A stretch of DNA of 64,000 bases, taken from NCBI RefSeq assembly GCF_001673365.1, contig NZ_LZLS01000112.1:1-64000 (forward strand), written 5' to 3'. The notes below the pieces were generated by a model that was given only the letters and a program-made list of their open reading frames with translations, was not told the DNA's origin and made no database searches. The first letter of the stretch is position 1. Each line of letters opens with the position of its first letter. Below are positions 1-8,860 of this stretch, piece by piece. The DNA comes from Mycobacterium asiaticum. Lineage in GTDB: Bacteria > Actinomycetota > Actinomycetes > Mycobacteriales > Mycobacteriaceae. The position numbers and the translations under genes were made by a program.

Positions 1-2
1 CG

Positions 3-857
3 CACGTGCTCACCGCGCACTCGCTTGAGCCGATGCGACCGTGGAAGGCCGAGCAGCTGGGCGGCGGCTACCAGGTGTCCTCCTGGGTGGAGAGCACCGC
101 GGTGCTGGGCGCCGACGCCGTTATCGCGGTCAGCTCCGGCATGCGCGACGACGTCCTGCGCATCTATCCGACGCTGGACCCGAGCCTGGTTCACGTAATC
201 CGCAACGGCATCGACACCGAGGTGTGGCATCCCGCGGGGCCGGTGCGCACCGGGTCGGTACTAGAGGAGTACGGCGTCGACCCGAACCGGCCCATCGTGG
301 CGTTCGTCGGGCGTATCACCCGGCAGAAGGGTGTGCCGCACCTGGTGGCAGCCGCCCACCAATTCAGCTCGGACATTCAGCTGGTGCTGTGCGCCGGGGC
401 GCCCGACACCCCCGAGATCGCCGAAGAGGTGCGCTCGGCGGTGACCCGGCTCGAGCACACCCGCACTGGGGTGTTCTGGATCAGAGAGATGCTACACAAG
501 GCCAAGCTCCGCGAAATACTTTCGGCGGCAACGGTTTTCGTGTGTCCGTCGATATACGAGCCGTTGGGCATCGTGAACCTGGAGGCGATGGCGTGCGCGA
601 CGGCGGTGGTGGCCTCGGACGTCGGCGGCATCCCCGAGGTGGTGGCTGACGGTGTCACCGGGTCGCTGGTGCACTACGACGTCGACTTCCCGGAAGCCTA
701 CGAGGCCAGGCTGGCCGAGGCGGTCAATGCTCTAGTCGCCGACCCCGTCAAGGCGCGGCAGTACGGGCACACCGGCCGTCAACGCTGTATCGAAGAATTC
801 TCCTGGGCTCACATTGCCGAGCAAACGTTGGACGTCTACCGCAACGTGTGTGAGTAA
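3..857 (+). CDS. glgM: GlgM, alpha-maltose-1-phosphate synthase (GT4 glycosyltransferase), 5' truncated by window edge
   Basis: This is the C-terminal part of a GT-B fold, family 4 glycosyltransferase; the frame is open to the window edge, so the start lies outside. About 284 residues remain of roughly 390 usual for the Rv1212c family. The nucleotide-sugar domain is complete: the segment AFVGRITRQKG opens the second Rossmann domain, and SIYEPLGIVNLEAMA carries the EX7E signature that binds the donor. Members once called GlgA use ADP-glucose and glucose-1-phosphate to make maltose-1-phosphate, which GlgE uses for alpha-glucan. The following gene is convergent. Gene order (DUF3117, tagA, gpgS downstream on the opposite strand) matches Rv1212c. 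A general glycogen synthase role is the alternative. Confidence 0.9.
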   Translation, partial: HVLTAHSLEPMRPWKAEQLGGGYQVSSWVESTAVLGADAVIAVSSGMRDDVLRIYPTLDPSLVHVIRNGIDTEVWHPAGPVRTGSVLEEYGVDPNRPIVAFVGRITRQKGVPHLVAAAHQFSSDIQLVLCAGAPDTPEIAEEVRSAVTRLEHTRTGVFWIREMLHKAKLREILSAATVFVCPSIYEPLGIVNLEAMACATAVVASDVGGIPEVVADGVTGSLVHYDVDFPEAYEARLAEAVNALVADPVKARQYGHTGRQRCIEEFSWAHIAEQTLDVYRNVCE

Positions 858-879
858 CCCAGTGAGCCGGTCGGCCGCT

Positions 880-1047
880 CTAGCTGGTGACGCCCTTGAG
901 CTCGTCGCCCAGCGCGGCAGCCTCGTCCGGCGTCAGTTCGACCACGAGGCGACCGCCACCTTCCAGTGGTACCCGCATCACGATGCCGCGCCCCTCCTTA
1001 GTTGCTTCTAGTGGACCGTCGCCGGTCCGGGGCTTCATCGCCGCCAT
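880..1047 (-). CDS. Small conserved DUF3117 protein (Rv1211 family)
   Basis: A 55-residue protein beginning MAAMKPRTGDGPLEATKEG and ending in an acidic helix (VELTPDEAAALGDELK). The reading frame stays open upstream, but the ATG at 1047 is chosen because a strong GGAGGG ribosome binding site lies about 8 bases ahead of it and because the actinobacterial family starts with this same segment. The middle (GRGIVMRVPLEGGGRLVVEL) looks like a beta hairpin. No function is known for the family. It is the last gene of the leftward tagA/gpgS group but is separated by about 180 bases, so it probably has its own promoter. Confidence 0.85.
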   Translation of the reverse strand: MAAMKPRTGDGPLEATKEGRGIVMRVPLEGGGRLVVELTPDEAAALGDELKGVTS

Positions 1048-1225
1048 CGAGTGCTCCCTCCGAATTCGAGCTGGCCCGCACCCGCGGACCTGGTCGGCGC
1101 CGAGCATGCCCCGCCAGTGGATTTCCAGCCATACCCGACATTGAACTGCCAAATCACCCCACCATTGTTCCCTATCCGAGTCACAAGGTGCACAAAGACC
1201 CGGTTCTGGGACGAACTTGCCCGTT

Positions 1226-1816
1226 TCACCCAGCGGTTGCCTGCACCCAGCAAGAGCGGATGTGATCGTCGACCATGCCGGTCGCCTGCATCAGCGCGTA
1301 CGCGGTGGTGGGTCCGACGAAGCGGAAACCGCGGCGCTTGAGCTCACGCGCCATCGCCCTTGATTCCGCACTCACGGAGGGGATTTCGGATATGTCGACG
1401 TACCGGGGCCGGGCCGGCGGCGCGAACGACCACAGCAGTTCGGACAGATCTTGCGGCGACCCGAGGTCGACGGCGGCACGCGCGTTGGCCACCGTCGCCT
1501 CGATCTTGGCGCGGTTGCGCACAATGCCGCTGTCGGTCAATAGACGCTGCACGTCAACGTCGGTGAAGCGGGCGACCTTGTCGACGTCGAAGCCGTGAAA
1601 TGCGCGTCGGAAATTTTCCCGCTTGCGCAGGATGATCAGCCAAGACAGACCGCTTTGAAAGGCTTCCAGGCTCAGCCGCTCGAACAACGCCGTGCCGTCT
1701 TTGAGCGCACGGCCCCACTCCTGGTCGTGATAGTCGCGATACAGCTCGGCATCGGGTCCGGGGCGAACCTCGGCCCAGCTACAGCGAATCAGGCCTTCGC
1801 GGCAAGGTGCGTCCAC
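1226..1816 (-). CDS. tagA: TagA, DNA-3-methyladenine glycosylase I
   Basis: A 196-residue protein of the Tag family, which excises 3-methyladenine from alkylated DNA as the first step of base excision repair. The N-terminal IRCSWAE and DYHDQEWG segments and the C-terminal DDHIRSCW segment supply the Cys/His zinc-site residues of the family, and LEAFQSGLSWLIILRKRENF is the conserved helical core that holds the flipped base. The start is GTG (1814-1816). Length is close to the usual 190-205 residues. It lies 46 bases downstream of the DivIVA-like gene in the same direction, so co-transcription is likely. Confidence 0.93.
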   Translation of the reverse strand: MDAPCREGLIRCSWAEVRPGPDAELYRDYHDQEWGRALKDGTALFERLSLEAFQSGLSWLIILRKRENFRRAFHGFDVDKVARFTDVDVQRLLTDSGIVRNRAKIEATVANARAAVDLGSPQDLSELLWSFAPPARPRYVDISEIPSVSAESRAMARELKRRGFRFVGPTTAYALMQATGMVDDHIRSCWVQATAG

Positions 1817-1862
1817 TACTTGCGCGCCTCATCGCTACGCGCTGCATACTCGCCGCGGTGGC

Positions 1863-2246
1863 TCATGTCGGACCGGAACGGTCCGACCCGACGGCGTCGA
1901 CGCCTGAGGGCTCCGCGTCCTCGGCCACATCGTCTAGCGCATTGGGCTGTGCCTCGCTGCTAGAGGCTTGCAGGGCCGCCACCTGGCCCCGCAGCGTCTC
2001 CAACTCACGTCCCAACCGGTCCAGGACCCAGTCGACTTCGCTGGTCTTATATCCACGAAGCACCTGGGTGAATTTGACCGCATCGACGTCGCCGGCCGTG
2101 ACGCCGAAGGCCGGCAGGACGGTGGCCGTCGTCGCGCGCGGCAGGGGTGGCAATTGTTCGCCGCGACCGAACAACAGACTCGCCGCGCCGAACAGCACAA
2201 CCGCCACAAGGACCAGAACCACCAGGTAGAGCAACACCAACGCCAC
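1863..2246 (-). CDS. Membrane-anchored DivIVA-domain protein (Rv1209 family)
   Basis: A 127-residue protein. Residues 1-25 form one hydrophobic transmembrane segment (ALVLLYLVVLVLVAVVLF), followed by a Pro-rich linker and a short DivIVA-like motif (DAVKFTQVLRGYKTSEVDWV, about residues 55-75) that runs into a coiled-coil helix (DRLGRELETLRGQVAALQ). The C-terminal 30 residues are acidic and disordered. DivIVA-type motifs bind curved membrane and recruit partners at poles and septa; the role of this protein is not established. The start is GTG. It sits 38 bases after gpgS and 46 before tagA, consistent with one transcript. Confidence 0.8.
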   Translation of the reverse strand: MALVLLYLVVLVLVAVVLFGAASLLFGRGEQLPPLPRATTATVLPAFGVTAGDVDAVKFTQVLRGYKTSEVDWVLDRLGRELETLRGQVAALQASSSEAQPNALDDVAEDAEPSGVDAVGSDRSGPT

Positions 2247-2284
2247 GCGACCGATCCTGCCCTATGGCACCGACAAACAGTCGA

Positions 2285-3223
2285 TCAGTGCGGACGCAAC
2301 GCGTTCATCGGCGGCCGGTCGTCCAGTGACACCGGCAGCGTGTGCTGGGTGAAGCCGTCCCCGACGGGCAAGAACTGGGTCAAGCCGACTCCGGAGTCGG
2401 GAATGCCGCATCGGGAAAGTAGCGTGGCAATCACTTGGCGGCTCATCGCACCGAGCTCCTCCAGCGGCCGGTTGCGGTGCGTCCGAACACCCAGGTTGAC
2501 CTGCGCGATCGCGTCCAAACCCAACCGATCGAAGGTGTCGATCAACAGGCCGATCTCGACGCCGTAGCCCGGGGCGAACGGCAGCGAAGTCAGCAGTTCA
2601 CGACTTGCCGCGTACTCCCCGCCCAGCGGCTGCAACACGCAGCCCAGCTCAGGGCGCAGCGCCGCCAGGAGCGGTCGCGCCACCAGTTCGGTCACCCGTC
2701 CGCCACCGGTGGAGCCCGCGTCACCGCTGGCATCACCCTTGGTCAGCGGGCGCCGGTAGAAGCCCTTGACCAGGTGAATTCCGTCACCGGTGAGCAGTGG
2801 GCCCACCAGATTGGGCACGAACCTGGGGTTGGGGTTGACCAGATCGGAATCGATGAACACCACGATGTCGCCGCGGGTTGCCGCCAGAGAACGCCACAAC
2901 GCCTCGCCCTTACCGGGTCGGGTGGGCAACTCGGGCAGCGCATGTTCGCGGCTGACGACGCGCGCCCCCGCGGCGATAGCCCGAATCTCGGTGTCGTCGG
3001 TGGAACCGGAATCGAGCACGATCAGCTCGTCGACCAGCCCGTCAACCAGCGGGGAAATGCTGTCGATGACCGACTCGATGGTGTCTTCCTCGTTGAGCGC
3101 CGGGAGCACCACCGAAATGGTCCGACCGGCCTTGGCCGCGACCAATTCGCTGATCGTCCAGCGCGGACGGTTCCAGGTATGGACGGTGGCGAGATCACCC
3201 GCGACCAGCTCAGATGCTGTCAT
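2285..3223 (-). CDS. gpgS: GpgS, glucosyl-3-phosphoglycerate synthase
   Basis: A 312-residue GT-A fold enzyme (family GT81) that transfers glucose from NDP-glucose to 3-phosphoglycerate, the first step toward methylglucose lipopolysaccharide, which regulates mycobacterial fatty acid synthesis. The sequence shows the nucleotide-binding start ISVVLPALNEEDTIESVID, the metal-binding DSD in VVFIDSDLVNP, the GKGEALWRS loop and the C-terminal THRNRPLEEL segment that carries catalytic-site residues in the family. Length is close to that of the M. tuberculosis enzyme. Its ATG overlaps the folP2 stop codon (ATGA at 3220-3223), which indicates translational coupling. Confidence 0.95.
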   Translation of the reverse strand: MTASELVAGDLATVHTWNRPRWTISELVAAKAGRTISVVLPALNEEDTIESVIDSISPLVDGLVDELIVLDSGSTDDTEIRAIAAGARVVSREHALPELPTRPGKGEALWRSLAATRGDIVVFIDSDLVNPNPRFVPNLVGPLLTGDGIHLVKGFYRRPLTKGDASGDAGSTGGGRVTELVARPLLAALRPELGCVLQPLGGEYAASRELLTSLPFAPGYGVEIGLLIDTFDRLGLDAIAQVNLGVRTHRNRPLEELGAMSRQVIATLLSRCGIPDSGVGLTQFLPVGDGFTQHTLPVSLDDRPPMNALRPH

Positions 3224-4122
3224 GCCAGTCCTCTCACCGTGCGTGTCGGGCGACGCGTCCCCTGGATCGAGGCCACCATCTCCAGCGTCCTCCTGGTCGC
3301 CGCAACTTGGTGGACGCGAAACATGCGTGCCCCGGCGGCTGCTGCCAGCGCGGTAGCCGCCAGTGTCCCCTCAAGTCGTTCGGTCACGTCCACGCCCAGA
3401 GTCTCCCCGACAACATCCTTATTGCTCAAAGCCATCAGCACCGGCCACCCGGTATTAACGACATCGCTCAGATGTCGCAACAGGAGCAGCCCGTGGAAGG
3501 TGTTCTTGCCGAAATCGTGGGCCGGGTCGATCAGCACCCGGTCGCGGGCTACGCCGACCGCAACTGCCCGCTCGGCAGCGGCTGTGACCTGGCGAATCAC
3601 ATCGTCCACCACGCCGCGGGTAGTCGTACCGTAACTCACCCGGAAGGGACGTGTGCGCGGTAGCGCTCCCCCGGTGTGCGCGCAAACCAAGCCGGCGTCG
3701 AATTCGGCGGCCACCTCGGCCAAGGCCGGGTCGACGCCGCCCCACGTGTCGTTGATGATGTCCGCACCCGCCGCACAAGCCAGTTTGGCGACCTCCGAGC
3801 GCCAGGTGTCGACGCTGATCAGCTGGTCGGGATAGGCGTCGCGGAGCCACTCAACGAACGGCACCAGGCGGGCGATCTCGGTTTCGGCGTCGACGGTCTC
3901 ACCGGGGCCCGCCTTGACCCCGCCGATGTCGATCACGTCAGCGCCCTCGGCGACGGCACGGTGTACGGCGTCGCGCGCTGGGCCGTCGGCGAAGGTCGCG
4001 CCCTGGTCGAAGAACGAGTCCGGGGTGCGATTGATAATCGCCATGATCAGCGCGCGATCTGACGCCACCCGGCGACCGCAGAACGTCGAGTGGCCGACTG
4101 CTGTCGACGAGGTTGGGCGCAC
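3220..4122 (-). CDS. folP2: FolP2, dihydropteroate synthase-like protein
   Basis: A pterin-binding TIM-barrel protein of about 300 residues. Visible family segments are INRTPDSFF (strand 1), DIGGVKAGPGE, ISVDTWRSEV, INDTWGGVDP, DPAHDFGKN and the final RVHQVA. The canonical substrate-binding loop GxSRK is replaced by ALSNKDVVGE, as in M. tuberculosis Rv1207, which is reported not to behave as a true DHPS; folate synthesis is therefore doubtful. The start is uncertain. The frame stays open upstream through a tandem repeat; GTG at 4122 is chosen because GHSTxCGR...DRALIMAI is conserved with Rv1207, while GTG at 4068 is possible. Neither has a good ribosome binding site. Its stop overlaps the gpgS start. 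Confidence 0.85.
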   Translation of the reverse strand: MRPTSSTAVGHSTFCGRRVASDRALIMAIINRTPDSFFDQGATFADGPARDAVHRAVAEGADVIDIGGVKAGPGETVDAETEIARLVPFVEWLRDAYPDQLISVDTWRSEVAKLACAAGADIINDTWGGVDPALAEVAAEFDAGLVCAHTGGALPRTRPFRVSYGTTTRGVVDDVIRQVTAAAERAVAVGVARDRVLIDPAHDFGKNTFHGLLLLRHLSDVVNTGWPVLMALSNKDVVGETLGVDVTERLEGTLAATALAAAAGARMFRVHQVAATRRTLEMVASIQGTRRPTRTVRGLA

Positions 4123-4146
4123 GCGTCCATTTTGCCTGGGTCGTGG

Positions 4147-4206
4147 GTGCACTGGCGGCCTCGAGTGTGCACTGGCGGCGTCGAGTGTGCACTGGCGGCG
4201 TCGAGT
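4147..4206. repeat. Three tandem copies of a 20-bp unit
   Basis: The unit GTGCACTGGCGGCGTCGAGT is repeated three times head to tail (4147-4166, 4167-4186, 4187-4206) with one base difference in the first copy. It lies just upstream of the chosen folP2 start and directly abuts a dispersed repeat with the same GAGTGTGC core. The folP2 frame remains open across it. Confidence 0.9.
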
Positions 4207-4276
4207 GTGCATCCAGGGCGTGAAAATCGCCAATTCACCGCCGTAGCCGCACACGCGAAACCGTGAGCGCACACTC
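4203..4276. repeat. Dispersed intergenic repeat, copy A (74 bp, GAGTGTGC/GCACACTC ends)
   Basis: The 74-bp block starts GAGTGTGCATCCAGGGCGT and ends CCGTGAGCGCACACTC, so its outer 8 bases are a perfect inverted repeat. Internal segments ATCGCCAATTCACCGCCGT and GCACACGC match, with small changes, a 94-bp block at 33481-33574 in the opposite orientation. It fills most of the gap between fadD6 and folP2. Confidence 0.75.
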
Positions 4277-4297
4277 AAACGGCGAGGCCGGCCAACA

Positions 4298-6079
4298 TCA
4301 GCCCTGCGGTCGCTTACCCGCGGCGACCTCGTCCGGGTAATCGTCGTAGTACTCGACGTAGCCCTCTTTGCGCCCGGCCAGCACGTACAGCGGGTCCGCC
4401 ACGTCCGGGCCGTAAGCCTGCTTGCGCAACTCGACTTTGCGGCTCTTGAACGTCGTCGTGTGCTCCAGCGACTCCACCAACCGCACGAACAGCGGAAGCG
4501 CGTAGCCGGGCAGCCTGTCGTACACGGCGCCGGCCAGGGATTGGCCGTCGAATTCGCGGCCCTCCCGCAGCTTGACCGCGGCCATGCCGGCCCGCCCACC
4601 GGTATTGGGCACCTCAACCCCGAAGACCGTGCACTCTTCGACATTGGAATCGGTCGACACCGCGGCCTCGACCTGCGTAGTGGCTACGTTCTCGCCCTTC
4701 CAGCGGAATGTGTCGCCCAACCGGTCTACGAATGCCGCGTGGAACATGCCCTGCGGGCTCATCACGTCACCGGTGTTGAAATAGCAGTCACCGTCCTTGA
4801 AAGCGTTGCGTACCAACTTCTTTTCGCTGGCTTTCTTGTCGGTGTAGCCGTCGAACGGCTGCAGCCGGTTGACCGGGCTGAGCAGCAGGCCCTGCTCGCC
4901 GTCGGGCACCCGGCGAACCCGTCCGGCGTCGTCACGAACTGGTTCGCCGGTGTCCGGGTCGTACTCCACGTAAGCGAGCGGCATCGGCGAAATGCCGGTG
5001 CTGCGAGGCACATTGAAGATATTGATGAACGCGGTGGTACCTTCACTGGCGGCGTAGAACTCGCAAACCCGGGAAATACCGAACCGTTTGGTGAACTCGT
5101 CCCAGATGTCCGGACGCAACCCGTTGCCGGCGATGACCCGAACCTTGTGTGCGCGATCGGTTTTCTTGGGCGGTTGGTTAAGCAGGTAGCGGCAGACCTC
5201 GCCGATGTAAATGAAAGCTGTTGCTTCGTAACGGATTACCTCGTCCCAGAACCGGGACGCCGAGAAGGACTTGCCCAGCGCCAAAGTCGCGCCGGAGTTG
5301 ATCACCGACGACACCGCGACGGTGAGCGCATTGTTGTGATAGAGCGGCAGGCAGCTGTAGAGCGTGTCGGAGGCCTTCAACCGCAGCCCCAGGCCGCCGA
5401 ATGCCCCGAGCGCTTTGAGCCACCGGTAGTGCGTCATCACGCTGGCCTTCGGGTAACCGGTGGTCCCCGAGGTGAAGATGTAGAACGCGGTGTCCTTGGC
5501 GCGCACCTCCGACGCCGACGCAGGGTTGGTGGCCGGCGCGGTCGTCGCAAATCGCGCCAAGTCCTCGACGGTGACCACCTCACCGGCCGAACCCCCGGAT
5601 TCGCTGACAGCACTGACCAAGTCGGATTCGGCGATGAGCACCTTGGCATCCAGCAGGCCCAGGCTGTGCGAGAGGACATCACCACGCTGGTGGTAGTTCA
5701 GCATGCCGGCGATCGCACCGCATTTGACGACGGCGAGCATCGTGAGCACCGCGTTCGGCGAGTTACGCAACATGACGCCGACGACGTCGCCAGGACCGAC
5801 ACCCCGCGCGGCCAGCACCGCGGCGTAGCGGTTGGCGGTCGCGTTGGCTTCGCGATACGTCAGCTGCTCGTCGTCGAACTTTAGGAAGATCCGGTCGGCG
5901 TAGCGCGCTGCCCGCTCCTGAAACACCGCGCCGATAGACGCTTTGGAGCCGGGCCGCGGCAACAGTCCGGTCCTGACCGCGCGCAGGATCGACGGCGCGT
6001 CGGCAATCACGCCGGGTACTCGTGTCGCGATATCGGTGAGCTTGACTCGTACGTGCGCTCCGCCGTCGTGATCAGACAC
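4298..6079 (-). CDS. fadD6: FadD6, long-chain fatty acyl-CoA synthetase (FATP/VLACS type)
   Basis: A 593-residue adenylate-forming enzyme of the fatty acid transport protein type, which activates long or very long-chain acids to acyl-CoA and may couple this to uptake. The AMP-binding P-loop is FTSGTTGYPKASVMTHYR (about residues 205-222); CEFYAASEGT is the adenine/acyl loop, and YFNTGDVM, FVDRLGDTFRWKGENV and the C-terminal TFKSRKVELR hold the hinge and acceptor-side residues. The start is GTG (6077-6079), overlapping the end of the log gene by 8 bases, so the two are probably co-transcribed. Length matches Rv1206 (near 597). Confidence 0.93.
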   Translation of the reverse strand: MSDHDGGAHVRVKLTDIATRVPGVIADAPSILRAVRTGLLPRPGSKASIGAVFQERAARYADRIFLKFDDEQLTYREANATANRYAAVLAARGVGPGDVVGVMLRNSPNAVLTMLAVVKCGAIAGMLNYHQRGDVLSHSLGLLDAKVLIAESDLVSAVSESGGSAGEVVTVEDLARFATTAPATNPASASEVRAKDTAFYIFTSGTTGYPKASVMTHYRWLKALGAFGGLGLRLKASDTLYSCLPLYHNNALTVAVSSVINSGATLALGKSFSASRFWDEVIRYEATAFIYIGEVCRYLLNQPPKKTDRAHKVRVIAGNGLRPDIWDEFTKRFGISRVCEFYAASEGTTAFINIFNVPRSTGISPMPLAYVEYDPDTGEPVRDDAGRVRRVPDGEQGLLLSPVNRLQPFDGYTDKKASEKKLVRNAFKDGDCYFNTGDVMSPQGMFHAAFVDRLGDTFRWKGENVATTQVEAAVSTDSNVEECTVFGVEVPNTGGRAGMAAVKLREGREFDGQSLAGAVYDRLPGYALPLFVRLVESLEHTTTFKSRKVELRKQAYGPDVADPLYVLAGRKEGYVEYYDDYPDEVAAGKRPQG

Positions 6080-6665
6080 CTGATTCCTCGATTCTTTCCA
6101 GACCGCCTCGGTCCGGCGCGCACGCCTGCAGCGCCTCGCCGACCTTATCCACTACTACGAGCCGATCGACGGCCGCCTGGGAGATGTAACCGCTGTCGAG
6201 CAACTCATATATCCACGCCAGGAACCCGTCGAAATGCCCCCACGGATCCAGCAGCACGATCGGCTTGTCGTGCACGCCGAGATAGCCCTCAGTCCACGCG
6301 CTCAACAATTCGTCCATAGTGCCGACACCACCCGGCAGCGCGATGAACGCATCGGCACGGCTTTCCATTACTCGCTTACGCTCGCTCATGGTGTCGGTGA
6401 CGATTAGTTCGTCGGCGCCCCGGTCGGCCAATTCGCGGTTTAGCAGCATTCTGGGAATTACCCCGACGGTCCATCCGCCGACTGCGCGCGCCGCCGAAGC
6501 GACCGCTCCCATCGCCGAAACGTGGCCGCCGCCCCAGACCAGGGTCCAGCCTTGCGAACCGATGCTGGCGCCGAGCGAGGCGGCGAGTTCGAGCAAATCG
6601 GGGTGCGTCGGCGAGGCTGCGCAGTACACGGCCACCGTCCACTGAACATCGGTCTCTGCGGGCAT
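6072..6665 (-). CDS. log: LOG family protein (cytokinin riboside 5'-monophosphate phosphoribohydrolase type)
   Basis: A 197-residue Rossmann-fold protein of the LOG (lysine decarboxylase-like) family. The two diagnostic motifs are present: ESRADAF, with the Arg that contacts the nucleotide, and PGGVGTMDEL, which binds phosphoribose. LOG enzymes cleave cytokinin nucleotides to free base and ribose 5-phosphate; Rv1205 is the M. tuberculosis member linked to cytokinin release. ATG at 6665 is used. The gene is divergent from the ATPase gene at 6737, with only 71 bases between them, and overlaps fadD6 downstream by 8 bases. Confidence 0.92.
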   Translation of the reverse strand: MPAETDVQWTVAVYCAASPTHPDLLELAASLGASIGSQGWTLVWGGGHVSAMGAVASAARAVGGWTVGVIPRMLLNRELADRGADELIVTDTMSERKRVMESRADAFIALPGGVGTMDELLSAWTEGYLGVHDKPIVLLDPWGHFDGFLAWIYELLDSGYISQAAVDRLVVVDKVGEALQACAPDRGGLERIEESGV

Positions 6666-6736
6666 ACACGGAAAGGTAGACCAACGCCGCAGGGCCTACG
6701 CATGCCACGGGTAGGGGTCACCATAAACTCACAACG

Positions 6737-8860
6737 ATGCCGATTCGTTGGAACGTCCCGCAGCACGCGGCAGCCCTGGAACGGCTCAATGCCGCTGTCG
6801 GCGACACGGGCGGGGCCGTCGTACTGGGACCTGACGGTGTCGGCAAATCGACCCTGGCGCGATTGGCTGCCGAACAGTTCTGCGCCCAGCACCCGACCAC
6901 GACAACCCGCTGGGTGATCGGCACCCCAGCCGAGCGGGTGGTTCCCTTCGGCGCTTTCGGACATTTAATCGACATCGCCGACATCGGGAAACCGGCAGCG
7001 TTGCTGCGGGCCGCTCGCACCTCGCTGATCCGCGCCGCACAGCAGGGCGATCTGCTGCTCATCGTCGACGAGGCCCATGACTTGGACATCCTGTCGGCCA
7101 CCCTGGTGTATCAGCTGGCACTGACCCGAGCCGCGCGGATGATCGTCACCGCGCGCGCCGATGCGGCACCGCCGGCAATCGCTGCACTGTGGGCCGATGG
7201 GCTGCTTGATCGTATTGACATCGCGCCGCCTCGCGGCTCGACGACCGCGGGTGAGGTTGACGAGTTTCTCGCCGAGTTACCGGCCCCGGCGCGGTCGGTG
7301 TTGGACTACCTTGCCGTGGCGGAGCCGTTGTCGGTGGCGGATCTGAGCGTGCTGGCCGGAGACGGCGCGGTCAGCCAGGCCGAGGATCTGGGCGCGGCCG
7401 AAACTCGGTTACGCGGCGGCAGCACCGACCCCGCGATGGTCTACACCGCACACCCACTGTTCGGTGCACGCGCCCTGGCGAAGCTGGGCCGCGACGGCGC
7501 GCGGCAGCGGCGCACCGACCTGGTCAACCTGCTGTCCCGGCATCCCTCCGAGCACCCGACCAACCGGCTGCGACTGGCGTCGCTGGCGCTGGACAGCGAC
7601 GCGCCCCAACCGGTCGCCGAGGTCGCAGCGGCCGCACAGCAGGCGCTGCGCTTAGGCGACCTGTCGCTCGCCGAGCGGCTGAGCCGGGCGGCACTGGAGC
7701 GGTCCGGCGGGCTGGATGCGCGCGTGGTGCTGGGTCAGGCTTTGGGTTGGCAAGGACGTGGCCGCGAAGCGGGCACAGTGCTGGGGGCGGTGGATCCCGC
7801 GAACTTGTCCGAGGCTGAGTTGATCGCCTGGGCCGTGCCGCGCGCGGCCAACCAGTTCTGGATGCTTGGCGAGCCCGAGCGGGCAACCGCGTTCTTGCAG
7901 ACCACCCGCAACCACGTCACCGAACCGGCGGCACGCACAGTGCTGGACGGGCTTACCGCCACGTTCGCGATGAACTCCGGAAATCTGCAGCGCGCCATCA
8001 CTCTGGCCACCGACGTGCTTGCCAAACCGGACGCTGCAGACATGGCGGTGGCCTGGGCGGCCAGCGCGGCCGCGTTGTCCTCGGCACGGATGGGCCGGCT
8101 CAGCGACGTTGACCGCTTGGCTGAAAAGGCTTCCACTGCAGAGCATCCCGGGCTGTTGCGGTTCACCGTGGGGCTTGGGCAGATCACGTCGTTATTGATG
8201 GCCGGCGAGGTGGCGCAGGCACAGGCATTGGCCCAGCAGTTCACCGATTTCGCCGAGCTCCAGCAGCCCGGCCGGGCCATCGGCGAGGTGCTGCTTGCCT
8301 ATGTGTTACTCGCAAAGGGCGAATACGAGACCGCGGCAGCCTTTTTGGATCCCTGCGCCACCGAGTTGGAACGTACCGGCTATTCGTGGGGTCCGCTGTC
8401 GTTAATGTTGCTGGCGACTGCAATTGCCCGTCAGGGCGACATACCCGGATCGGCAAAAGCGTTGCGCCGGGCTGAAAATCGGCATGGAACGAAGTCGGCG
8501 TTGTTCGCTCCCGAGCTCGGGCTCGCACGCGCCTGGACCCGGGCGACGGCCCGGGACCGTCCCGGTGCCGTCTCCGCGGCACGGGATGCGGCTCGCATGG
8601 CGGAGCGTTCCGGCCAATCGGCAGTGGCGTTGCTGGCCTGGCATGATGCCGTCCGACTGGGCGACCTGCGGGCGGCGGAGCCCGCGGCCCGGCTCGCAAG
8701 CCAAATCAGTTGCCCGGTAGGTGATCTCATTGCCAGACATGCTCGCGCACTGGTCGCCGGCGATGGTGCCGGGCTCACGTCGGTGGCCGACGACCTGGTT
8801 GCAATCGGGATGGGCGCCGCGGCCGCTGATGTGGCGTCGCAGGCTCAGCGACTCAGATAA
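6737..8860 (+). CDS. STAND-type ATPase with TPR-like C-terminal region (Rv1204c family)
   Basis: A 707-residue protein. Residues 1-170 form a P-loop ATPase domain with Walker [13 protein letters not shown] and Walker [11 protein letters not shown]. From about residue 300 to the end there are Ala/Leu-rich paired helices (such as [20 protein letters not shown]) resembling tetratricopeptide solenoids of MalT/LuxR-type regulators. No C-terminal LuxR helix-turn-helix is seen, so it looks like a signalling ATPase without a DNA-binding end. No clear ribosome binding site precedes the ATG. Its 3' end overlaps that of convergent dapE by 16 bases. The M. tuberculosis orthologue is, as recalled, shorter (about 560 residues) with a small neighbour, so that version may be split. 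Confidence 0.8.
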   Translation: MPIRWNVPQHAAALERLNAAVGDTGGAVVLGPDGVGKSTLARLAAEQFCAQHPTTTTRWVIGTPAERVVPFGAFGHLIDIADIGKPAALLRAARTSLIRAAQQGDLLLIVDEAHDLDILSATLVYQLALTRAARMIVTARADAAPPAIAALWADGLLDRIDIAPPRGSTTAGEVDEFLAELPAPARSVLDYLAVAEPLSVADLSVLAGDGAVSQAEDLGAAETRLRGGSTDPAMVYTAHPLFGARALAKLGRDGARQRRTDLVNLLSRHPSEHPTNRLRLASLALDSDAPQPVAEVAAAAQQALRLGDLSLAERLSRAALERSGGLDARVVLGQALGWQGRGREAGTVLGAVDPANLSEAELIAWAVPRAANQFWMLGEPERATAFLQTTRNHVTEPAARTVLDGLTATFAMNSGNLQRAITLATDVLAKPDAADMAVAWAASAAALSSARMGRLSDVDRLAEKASTAEHPGLLRFTVGLGQITSLLMAGEVAQAQALAQQFTDFAELQQPGRAIGEVLLAYVLLAKGEYETAAAFLDPCATELERTGYSWGPLSLMLLATAIARQGDIPGSAKALRRAENRHGTKSALFAPELGLARAWTRATARDRPGAVSAARDAARMAERSGQSAVALLAWHDAVRLGDLRAAEPAARLASQISCPVGDLIARHARALVAGDGAGLTSVADDLVAIGMGAAAADVASQAQRLR

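Noticed and set aside
2435..3634. 399-codon plus-strand frame opposite gpgS and folP2
   Set aside because: Runs across two genes of clear function on the other strand; no domain.
4460..5884. 474-codon plus-strand frame opposite fadD6
   Set aside because: Shadow of a confident gene; no motif or ribosome binding site.
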